Assembly (NCBI GenBank): GCA_016284575.1
Contig: JAEEPD010000156.1
Span: forward strand, 1-5,477
DNA length: 5,477 nucleotides
From: Bacillota bacterium
GTDB lineage: Bacteria > Bacillota > Clostridia > Peptostreptococcales > Anaerovoracaceae
Direction of reading: 5' to 3'
The notes beneath the pieces are model-generated. The model searched no databases, was not told the DNA's origin, and saw only the letters and a list, made by a program, of their open reading frames with translations. Below, one piece after another: positions 1 to 4,774 of this stretch (within the stretch, counting starts at the first letter, position 1; the number at the start of each line of letters is the position of its first letter). Made by a program: the position numbers and the translations under genes.

Positions 1-671
1 TTTATCTCCTCGAATCGTGCCTCCTGGAAATCCTCGGCATTATAAGCCCTGACCACCCGGATGCCCGTCATATTGTCCCTCATGGTACGGTTCAGGTCGT
101 CGTTGAGGATCTGGTTCCTGCGCATCTTGGGATGGGCGTACATGACCATGAAGACCACCAGGCAGAGCACTATGGCCACGGCGATGCTTGTTATGACCGA
201 CCATTCCAGGTAGCGGCCGGAGATCTTCATCAGCGCAAGGATCGCTATTACCGGGGTCTGGACCAGTCTTGTGAGGCCCCTTGAGACGAACATCTGTATC
301 TGCTGCACATCGTTGGTGGAGCGGGTTATGAGTGAGCCTATGGAAAAGCGGTCTATCTCCTCCATGGAAAAGCTTTCGACCTTTACGAAGATCTTGCGGC
401 GCAGCATTCTTGAAAAGGACGCCGCCAGTCTGGCTGAAAGATAATCGCTGAATATCAGTACCAGCATGCTGGCAAAGGCGCAGAGCAGCATATAGCCACC
501 GGCGCCCAGCACCGCGGACACTACGGCAGTGCCCGACTTGACCATGGTGGTGATGTCGGACATGTAGTCAGGGATCTTAAGATCCAGCCACACCTGCACC
601 AGTATGAAAAATATGTTCGTAAGAAGCAGCGCCCAATGGCCAGGCTTCAGGTTTTTAAGCATTTTTATCAT
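1..671 (-). CDS. ABC exporter, N-terminal transmembrane domain (partial, runs off left edge)
   Basis: Open frame of about 223 codons from an ATG at 671 to the left edge with no stop; the C-terminal part, including the expected ATP-binding domain, lies outside. The protein begins MIKMLKNLKPGHWALLL and carries hydrophobic segments at roughly residues 13-33, 50-75, 133-150 and 157-177, matching the first four helices of a type IV (MsbA/BmrA-like) exporter domain. Family hallmarks are FSIGSLITRSTNDVQQIQ near residues 109-126, typical of the second intracellular loop, and GIRVVRAYNAE near residue 202. Such fused permease-ATPase half-transporters work as dimers in the cytoplasmic membrane, and this type is often encoded next to a second half-transporter; whether a partner follows here cannot be seen. 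The substrate is unknown; lipid, drug or peptide export are all possible. The start is supported by a strong SD. It lies 85 bases after the HAD gene, so it may be transcribed separately. The fold is clear, the substrate is not. Confidence 0.9.
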   Translation of the reverse strand, partial: MIKMLKNLKPGHWALLLTNIFFILVQVWLDLKIPDYMSDITTMVKSGTAVVSAVLGAGGYMLLCAFASMLVLIFSDYLSARLAASFSRMLRRKIFVKVESFSMEEIDRFSIGSLITRSTNDVQQIQMFVSRGLTRLVQTPVIAILALMKISGRYLEWSVITSIAVAIVLCLVVFMVMYAHPKMRRNQILNDDLNRTMRDNMTGIRVVRAYNAEDFQEARFEEI

Positions 672-676
672 ATACG

Positions 677-684
677 CCCTCCTT
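677..684 (-). promoter_or_regulatory. Shine-Dalgarno site of the ABC exporter gene
   Basis: The minus strand reads AAGGAGGG, five bases before the ATG at 671. It is the strongest SD in the window and fixes the start of the partial ABC gene, whose frame is open at the left edge. Confidence 0.8.
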
Positions 685-688
685 GTTT

Positions 689-702
689 CTCAGTCTTCTG
701 AG
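689..702. repeat. Short inverted repeat upstream of the ABC exporter
   Basis: CTCAG and CTGAG form a five-base-pair stem with a four-base loop, four bases upstream of the SD at 677-684. It could be a leader hairpin or half of a regulator site. Its short length means chance is a real alternative. Confidence 0.25.
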
Positions 703-731
703 GACAGCGGGTTCAAAATTACAGTTGTTTT

Positions 732-748
732 GAAGCACAGGATGCTCC
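732..748. repeat. Imperfect hairpin after the HAD stop codon
   Basis: On the minus strand GGAGCA pairs with TGCTTC (one G-T pair) across the loop TCCTG, eight bases after the HAD stop. The sequence that follows is AAAACAAC rather than a T-run, so efficient intrinsic termination is unlikely. It may act as a weak terminator, an mRNA 3'-end stabiliser, or be chance. Confidence 0.25.
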
Positions 749-756
749 GTTTATGT

Positions 757-1584
757 TCAAAGCAGGACATCCAGCGCTCTGCGCAGCATTTTAAGATCCA
801 TTCCGTTCTGACAGTATATGAGCCCGGACCTGCAAAAGCCTGAGGACCTTATATTCTCTGCCGAAGCATCTGATGCCATAATCCTGCGGTCCTCCTCAGG
901 AGACAGAGCAGATAATATGAAGCAGCTGTCTATGCCCGCAAGCCCGGCCCCTTCAATATCGCAGCGAAGGTCATTGCCGACCATGAGGCAATCCGATGCC
1001 TCAAGTCCGTATTTTTTCAGAGGGAGCCTGAAGAAATCCGGATCCGGCTTTTTTATGCCATAGTCCGAGGATATAAAAACATCGTCAAAGCTGTCATAGA
1101 TCCCGAGCATTTTAAGCTCCGGTTCAGTAAAAGCCCTCTGGGCATTTGAAAGCAGATAAACTCCTGTGCCCTTATTTCTTAAGCTTTGCAGCAGCTCCAA
1201 AGCTCCTGCATAAAGCCTTATATGCGTCGTTGAAAGTCTTCGGAATTCCCCGGCAGCAAGCTGCTCCGGAGAGGAATATCCTGTATCCATGGCCCTTCCG
1301 GGCTCCTGCTTCAGCAGTCTTCGGAAAACATTGAGTATATCTATCTCCACGCTGCGCCCGGGACAGCCCTCGGACTGAGCCTTTTCCAGAAGGAGCTGCT
1401 CTTCATCCCTGCAGAAGTCGAAATATGTCTGCATCAAGTCATTTGGTGAATAGCTTATGCCGCCTTCCTCAAAAAATGAAACCATCCCGCGCCAAAGCGC
1501 AGGACGGGTCTCGTCCGTATGAATATCCACAAGGGTTCCGTATAGATCAAAGAAAACCGCTTTATACTTCAAAATGCGCTCCAT
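757..1584 (-). CDS. HAD-superfamily hydrolase (subfamily IA type), substrate unknown
   Basis: A 275-residue protein with all four HAD motifs in order. Motif I is FFDLYGTLVD, with the predicted nucleophile Asp13; motif II is LLSN with Ser146; motif III is GIKKPDPDFF with Lys179; motif IV is MVGNDLRCDIEGAG with Asp205 and Asp209. The helical region between motifs I and II (about residues 20-120) is a C1 cap. Members of this superfamily use an aspartyl-enzyme intermediate, mostly to hydrolyse phosphate esters, in the cytoplasm. The position two after the nucleophile, the general acid Asp of classic phosphatases, is Tyr15, as in L-2-haloacid dehalogenases and several uncharacterised relatives, so the reaction cannot be assigned from motifs alone. 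I place the start at 1584 because AGGTG lies six bases upstream and the core begins at once. An in-frame upstream start at 1653 would add 23 Arg-rich residues and overlap the flavin reductase gene by 41 bases, which is less likely. The gap to the preceding gene is 28 bases, consistent with co-transcription. Confidence 0.88.
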   Translation of the reverse strand: MERILKYKAVFFDLYGTLVDIHTDETRPALWRGMVSFFEEGGISYSPNDLMQTYFDFCRDEEQLLLEKAQSEGCPGRSVEIDILNVFRRLLKQEPGRAMDTGYSSPEQLAAGEFRRLSTTHIRLYAGALELLQSLRNKGTGVYLLSNAQRAFTEPELKMLGIYDSFDDVFISSDYGIKKPDPDFFRLPLKKYGLEASDCLMVGNDLRCDIEGAGLAGIDSCFILSALSPEEDRRIMASDASAENIRSSGFCRSGLIYCQNGMDLKMLRRALDVLL

Positions 1585-1590
1585 TCTGCA

Positions 1591-1595
1591 CACCT
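1591..1595 (-). promoter_or_regulatory. SD site choosing the HAD start at 1584
   Basis: The minus strand reads AGGTG six bases before the ATG at 1584. This favours the 275-residue form over the longer in-frame start at 1653, which lies inside the preceding gene. Confidence 0.55.
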
Positions 1596-1612
1596 GACAG
1601 TCTGTGCTGCCC

Positions 1613-2176
1613 CTATTTCTTCTTTCTGACCGAGAAGCCCATCTTACCTGCATACTTAGTCATGGAGTAATACTCGCCGTGGATCAGGCTCACAAGCTCT
1701 GCCTTAGCAAGATCTATGCGCCCCTTTTCGTTCACCAGATTTTCATCCACATGAAGAGCGACTATTTCCGCAATGAACATGTCATGGCTTGGCAGCTTTA
1801 CAGTCTGCAGCACTTTGCACTCGAAATTAACGGGGCATTCAGCTATCAGCGGAGCCGAGACCTGATCTCCCGCCAGCTTCGTCAGCTTCAGCTTTTCGAA
1901 CTTATCCGCCTTTGCCCCTGTGGTGCAGCCCGCCCAGTCCATGGCGGAGCTCAGCCTCTTTGGCACAAGATTAATTACGAACTCGCCGCTCTTTTCGATG
2001 ATATCGTGACTGAAACGGCTTGGTCTTACTGATATATAGACATAAGGTGGGTCACTGTTAACCACACCCGTCCATGCCACTGTTATTATATTTGAATGCT
2101 CAATATCTCCGCAGCTTACCATTACGCTGGGCAGAGGAGCCATCATGGTGTTGGGTTTGACCTTAACTTTTTCCAT
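1613..2176 (-). CDS. Flavin reductase-like FMN-binding protein
   Basis: A 187-residue protein of the flavin reductase-like family (split-barrel FMN-binding fold, as in flavoredoxin). It starts MEKVKVKPNTMMAPLPSVM, followed by VSCGD and NIITVAWTGVVNSDPPYVYI (about residues 20-48), then the SVRPSRFSHDII and GEFVINL segments (about 49-70), which in this family form the FMN pocket. Later family features are APLIAECPVNFECKV (residues 108-122) and HDMFIAEIVALHVDE (131-145). Relatives are cytoplasmic homodimers that bind FMN and take part in NAD(P)H-dependent flavin or electron transfer; the partner here is unknown. The start is uncertain. An in-frame ATG at 2209 overlaps the rluD stop as ATGA and adds 11 residues, but has no clear SD. 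I prefer the ATG at 2176 because GGTG lies six bases upstream and relatives, as I recall them, begin at this point. The pathway cannot be inferred from the neighbours. Confidence 0.88.
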   Translation of the reverse strand: MEKVKVKPNTMMAPLPSVMVSCGDIEHSNIITVAWTGVVNSDPPYVYISVRPSRFSHDIIEKSGEFVINLVPKRLSSAMDWAGCTTGAKADKFEKLKLTKLAGDQVSAPLIAECPVNFECKVLQTVKLPSHDMFIAEIVALHVDENLVNEKGRIDLAKAELVSLIHGEYYSMTKYAGKMGFSVRKKK

Positions 2177-2182
2177 TGCGTT

Positions 2183-2186
2183 CACC
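2183..2186 (-). promoter_or_regulatory. Possible SD for the flavin reductase start at 2176
   Basis: GGTG on the minus strand lies six bases before the ATG at 2176. It is modest in strength. It competes with the alternative start at 2209, which would rely on re-initiation at the ATGA overlap with the rluD stop. Confidence 0.4.
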
Positions 2187-2205
2187 ATATCCTTCGACTG
2201 CGCAA

Positions 2206-3150
2206 TCATCTTTTTTTAAGTTTTTCGATGGTTTCCAGATATTCCGCAGGAGGCTCCGCCTCGAATTCCATGTACTGGCCTGTCACAGGATGGGTAAAGC
2301 CAAGAAGTCCCGCGTGCAGCATCTGCCCGTGCAGCTTATAGGGCTGATTTGAGGGCCCGTAGACCGTATCCCCCAGCAGCGGTCTCTTGATGTATGCCAT
2401 GTGGACCCTTATCTGATGGGTCCTTCCGGTCTCCAGTCTGCATGCCAGTTCTGTAAAGCCATTGAAGCGCTGCAGCACCCTCCAGTGGGTCACGGCCCGC
2501 TTGCCCTTCTCCAGAGGCACCACCGCCATGCGCAGCCTGTTGGAGGGATCCCGTCCTATGGGAGCATCCACAGTGCCCCGGTCCTCATTAAAGCCGAAGA
2601 GGCAGACTGCCCTGTACTCTCTGGTGACCGTATGCTCCGCCAGCTGAGCCGAAAGCCCCTGATGGGCCGCATCGCTCTTGGCTGCTACGATAAGCCCCGA
2701 GGTATCTTTGTCTATGCGGTGCACTATGCCAGGCCTCGCCACTCCGCCTATGCTGCTGAGCCCGCTGCCTTCGTTTTCAGGACTGCAGTGGAACAGCAGA
2801 GCATTCACAAGGGTCCCGGAAAGATTTCCGGCAGCGGGATGAACCACCATGCCCTTGGGCTTGTTCACCACTATCAGATGGTCGTCCTCGTAGACGATAT
2901 CCAGGGGAATGTCCTCGGGCTCTGAGAGCCCTTCTGAGGCAGGAGGAAGCACCAGACGTACTTTTTCCCCAAAAGCCAGCTTTCGCTTCTTAGAGAGGCA
3001 CTCAGAGCCCTCTACAGCCACATTTCCCCCCTCTATAAGCTTGACGATGTAGCTTCTGGAAACATCCTCCATCAAATTCGAAAGCACGCTGTCTATCCTC
3101 TGACCAGCGTGCTCCTCTGAAATTGTAAATTCAAATATTCTTTCGTCCAT
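2206..3150 (-). CDS. rluD: RluA-family 23S rRNA pseudouridine synthase (RluD/YlyB type)
   Basis: A 314-residue protein (from the ATG at 3150) that converts uridines of structured RNA to pseudouridine; RluD of E. coli acts on helix 69 of 23S rRNA. Using this start, an S4 RNA-binding domain covers about residues 15-62 (AGQRIDSVLSNLMEDVSRS and following). The RluA catalytic domain begins near residue 84 with the VYEDDHLIVVNKPKGMVVHP motif. The catalytic motif is HRIDKDTSGLIVAAK, with the predicted nucleophile Asp147. The C-terminal signature GRTHQIRVHMAYIKRPLLGD is near residues 242-261. Length and domain order are normal, with no truncation. The order lspA then this gene matches lspA-ylyB of Bacillus subtilis, so ylyB is an equally suitable name. 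A GTG directly in front (3153) could add one Met. No recognisable SD precedes either start, which is unusual here. The stop overlaps a possible flavin reductase start as ATGA. The target uridines are inferred from the family only. Confidence 0.94.
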   Translation of the reverse strand: MDERIFEFTISEEHAGQRIDSVLSNLMEDVSRSYIVKLIEGGNVAVEGSECLSKKRKLAFGEKVRLVLPPASEGLSEPEDIPLDIVYEDDHLIVVNKPKGMVVHPAAGNLSGTLVNALLFHCSPENEGSGLSSIGGVARPGIVHRIDKDTSGLIVAAKSDAAHQGLSAQLAEHTVTREYRAVCLFGFNEDRGTVDAPIGRDPSNRLRMAVVPLEKGKRAVTHWRVLQRFNGFTELACRLETGRTHQIRVHMAYIKRPLLGDTVYGPSNQPYKLHGQMLHAGLLGFTHPVTGQYMEFEAEPPAEYLETIEKLKKR

Positions 3151-3163
3151 CACAAATATGAGA

Positions 3164-3183
3164 CTGTCCGCAGCAGCCGGCAG
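3164..3183 (-). other. Small hairpin between lspA and rluD
   Basis: Just after the lspA stop, CTGCCG can pair with CGGaCAG (one bulged A) across a seven-base loop. No T-run follows, so it is not a terminator. It occupies most of the 35-base gap where an rluD SD would normally lie and could affect re-initiation or mRNA processing. Chance cannot be excluded. Confidence 0.25.
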
Positions 3184-3185
3184 AT

Positions 3186-3632
3186 CTACGCTGCTTTGCC
3201 CTTGTCAAAATACAGCACCACAAGTATCAGCAGCAGGCAGCCGCAGGTTATGCAGATGTCGGCCACGTTGAAGATGGGCAGTATCCTTATGTCCAGGAAA
3301 TCCACCACATAGCCGTAGATAAGACGGTCCAGGAAATTTCCCAGACCTCCGCCCAGTATCATGGCAAGAAAGATATGCTCAGCCCTGGACATGCTGCCCC
3401 TGTACTTTATGTAGTAGAACAGGATGGCCGACATGAGCAGAGCGGTAAATATCAGCAGAAAGCTTGTCCTGCCCACGAAAAAGCTGAAGGCCGCGCCGGT
3501 GTTGCGCACATAGCGAAGCCCCATGCCCGTCTTCCCCAGCTCAATAAACTGTCCGAGCTGCATATTCTTTACCACAAGGAGCTTTGATATGCGGTCCAGC
3601 GCTATAACTGCAGCAACTATTATCCAGAACAC
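3186..3632 (-). CDS. lspA: Lipoprotein signal peptidase (signal peptidase II)
   Basis: A 148-residue membrane aspartyl protease that removes the signal peptide from prolipoproteins after the lipobox Cys has been lipidated by Lgt. Four hydrophobic segments are visible, at about residues 2-20, 57-76, 86-104 and 125-142, the normal topology. The conserved family boxes are all present: ALDRISK near the N-terminus, RNTGAAFSFF (residues 43-52), GGGLGNFLDRL (94-104), VVDFLD (109-114) and FNVAD (121-125). The predicted catalytic pair is Asp111 and Asp125. Length is close to the usual 150-165 residues. The start is a GTG at 3632 whose G is the last base of the divIVA TAG stop; AGAGGA lies eight bases upstream, inside divIVA. 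Translation is therefore probably coupled to divIVA. Identification is secure. Confidence 0.97.
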   Translation of the reverse strand: MFWIIVAAVIALDRISKLLVVKNMQLGQFIELGKTGMGLRYVRNTGAAFSFFVGRTSFLLIFTALLMSAILFYYIKYRGSMSRAEHIFLAMILGGGLGNFLDRLIYGYVVDFLDIRILPIFNVADICITCGCLLLILVVLYFDKGKAA

Positions 3633-4258
3633 TATATCTTTCCTCTGAAATTGGTGATAGTCCTGGTAAGATCAGCAACCTTGTCGTCCTGAGCCTTGAT
3701 CTCCTCGGAGACCTTGGTATCGCCGAAGGATGAACCGAACTTGCTGAGGAAGCTCTCGGAGGTGGAATCCAGATCCTTGTCGCTTATGAACTCGCTGCCG
3801 GTGCTTCCGATGATGTCCTCGCTCATGCCGTCGACTCTCTCCAGCTCGGATTCCAGTATGGACTTCATGCGGGTACGCAGGCTTCCTACTCTCTGGGTGA
3901 GCCTTCTCTCCTCGTCCTGCAGTCTCTCCACAGCCTCTCTGGCCTGGCGCAGCTTAAGATCAGCGTCAAGCTCGGCGTTGCGGATAAGGATCTCCGCGCG
4001 CTTTTCGGCGCTGGCGGAAATGTCGTTCATCAGTGACTTTGCAGCCTCAAGAGTATTGAGCATGGCTCCCTCCTGCTGCTTATACTGGCTGATCCTCTCC
4101 TGCTGCTCGTCGATCTGCTTCAGCAGCCTCTCGTTCTCCTGCAGCAGCTGCTCCATGGACACGGTTATGTTATCCAGCAGTGTATCCACCTCTTCGGGGT
4201 TGTAGCCTCTTACAGACTTGGAAAACTCCGCAGCCTGGATCTCGCTTGGTGTTATCAT
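3632..4258 (-). CDS. divIVA: DivIVA-family cell-division and polarity protein
   Basis: A 208-residue coiled-coil protein of the DivIVA/GpsB family, which gathers at negatively curved membrane at septa and poles and recruits partners (Min proteins, chromosome anchors or wall-synthesis proteins, depending on species). The N-terminal membrane-binding domain is recognisable: MITPSEIQAAEFSKSVRGYN followed by PEEVDTLLDNI. Residues from about 30 to 145 are Glu, Gln, Arg and Leu rich with heptad spacing, predicting a long parallel coiled coil. Residues 145-185 are Ser, Asp and Gly rich, probably flexible. A short helical tail ends in RTITNFRGKI. By alignment with B. subtilis DivIVA, the membrane-inserting Phe17 corresponds to Val16 here, while the adjacent Arg is kept (Arg17). 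The ATG follows sepF by six bases, and its GGAGG SD lies in the last sepF codons. Length exceeds B. subtilis DivIVA (164 residues) but is within the family range. The partners in this organism are unknown. Confidence 0.95.
   Translation of the reverse strand: MITPSEIQAAEFSKSVRGYNPEEVDTLLDNITVSMEQLLQENERLLKQIDEQQERISQYKQQEGAMLNTLEAAKSLMNDISASAEKRAEILIRNAELDADLKLRQAREAVERLQDEERRLTQRVGSLRTRMKSILESELERVDGMSEDIIGSTGSEFISDKDLDSTSESFLSKFGSSFGDTKVSEEIKAQDDKVADLTRTITNFRGKI
3641..3646 (-). promoter_or_regulatory. SD site of lspA inside the end of divIVA
   Basis: AGAGGA on the minus strand lies eight bases before the GTG at 3632 and within the last codons of divIVA. It supports the GTG start and suggests coupling of the two genes. 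Confidence 0.65.
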
Positions 4259-4264
4259 CTTGAA

Positions 4265-4759
4265 TTACCTCCAGGGACTCTTGATGGGCTGTTCGGCAGC
4301 CTTGGTGTTCATATTGTAGGCCACATCCACATTCTCGGGAGCGAACACGAAAATGTTGTTGGCGACCTTCTGCACATTGCCGTTCAGAGCGTAGGTGGCT
4401 CCGGACATGAAATCGAATATCTTTCTGGCAACGTCAGTCTCCAGATTCTCCAGATTGATGATGACAGGCTTCTTGGCCTTCAGGCTGTCCACCAGCTTGG
4501 GGCTCTCATCGAAGCCCTGGGGCTCGATAACTATCATCTTCATCTCCTTGGTGATGTACTTTCCGGTGCCTGAAGGTGCAGCAGCCGCAGGCTGAGGCCT
4601 GCTTACGGGCTGAGGCTGGGGCCTCTGCTCCCTGTTTTCAAAGCTGGTCTTCTGATCAGGGATCAGCTTTTTGGGCTCTTCCTTCAGTTCTTCCTCCAGA
4701 TCATCCTCATCCACATCTTCGATGCCAACAAGCTCTTTGAATTTACCAAATAATCCCAT
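4265..4759 (-). CDS. sepF: SepF, FtsZ-ring membrane anchor
   Basis: A 164-residue cytoplasmic protein that tethers FtsZ filaments to the membrane and shapes the division septum. Residues 1-13 (MGLFGKFKELVGI) form the amphipathic membrane-binding helix typical of SepF. Residues 14-65 are a linker, first highly acidic (DVDEDDLEEELKEE) and then rich in Pro, Gln and Ala, with a repeated RPQP element. The SepF core (DUF552) covers about residues 74-146, with KKPVIINLENLETDVARKIF, the DFMSGATYALNGNVQKV stretch that includes the conserved Gly120 of the dimer/ring surface, and NNIFVFAPENV. The tail is KSPWR. Length is close to B. subtilis SepF (about 150). A GAGGTG lies just upstream of the ATG, and the gap to the preceding gene is 15 bases. 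Neither ylmG nor ylmH separates it from divIVA. In bacteria lacking FtsA it is an essential anchor; whether FtsA exists here is not visible. Identification is secure. Confidence 0.96.
   Translation of the reverse strand: MGLFGKFKELVGIEDVDEDDLEEELKEEPKKLIPDQKTSFENREQRPQPQPVSRPQPAAAAPSGTGKYITKEMKMIVIEPQGFDESPKLVDSLKAKKPVIINLENLETDVARKIFDFMSGATYALNGNVQKVANNIFVFAPENVDVAYNMNTKAAEQPIKSPWR
4268..4272 (-). promoter_or_regulatory. SD site of divIVA formed by the last codons of sepF
   Basis: The sepF ending TGG AGG TAA supplies a GGAGG nine bases before the divIVA ATG at 4258. The C-terminal Trp-Arg of SepF and the divIVA ribosome site are thus the same bases, pointing to coupled translation. Confidence 0.7.
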
Positions 4760-4763
4760 ATTT

Positions 4764-4769
4764 CACCTC
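4764..4769 (-). promoter_or_regulatory. SD site of sepF
   Basis: GAGGTG on the minus strand ends four bases before the ATG at 4759 and fills most of the 15-base gap after the upstream stop codon. It supports the chosen sepF start. Confidence 0.65.
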
Positions 4770-4774
4770 GTGTA

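Larger units (their letters stand above)
672..756 (-). other. 85-base gap between the HAD and ABC exporter genes, with two short inverted repeats
   Basis: This is the longest gene-free stretch in the window. It contains two imperfect hairpins on the transcribed strand. At 732-748, GGAGCA and TGCTTC flank a five-base loop with one G-T pair. At 689-702, CTCAG and CTGAG flank AAGA, just upstream of the ABC SD. Neither is followed by a T-run on the minus strand, so neither is a convincing intrinsic terminator. A TGTAAT (718-723) resembles a -10 box, but no good -35 lies 16-18 bases upstream. The gap may hold a weak promoter or an operator, but the sequence does not prove either. Confidence 0.4.

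Noticed and set aside
732..748. Rho-independent terminator of the operon
   Set aside because: The stem is short and imperfect and A-rich sequence, not a T-run, follows on the transcribed strand, so only a hairpin is reported.
604..843. Plus-strand open frame of 79 codons spanning the ABC gene start, the gap and the end of the HAD gene
   Set aside because: It covers the minus-strand ABC start and SD, lacks its own SD, and the protein resembles nothing I know. A toxin or leader-peptide reading has no support.
1604..2032. Plus-strand open frame of 142 codons opposite the flavin reductase gene
   Set aside because: It lies almost wholly inside a conserved minus-strand gene and shows no family pattern.
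2401..2925. Plus-strand open frame of 174 codons opposite the pseudouridine synthase gene
   Set aside because: It is a shadow of a well-supported gene, with no recognisable domain and a composition explained by the opposite strand.
3696..4205. Long plus-strand open frame of 169 codons, very Ser- and Leu-rich, opposite divIVA
   Set aside because: It is the antisense of the divIVA coiled coil, whose Glu, Gln and Arg codons read as Ser, Leu and Ala on the other strand. No SD or family motif supports it, and divIVA is certain.
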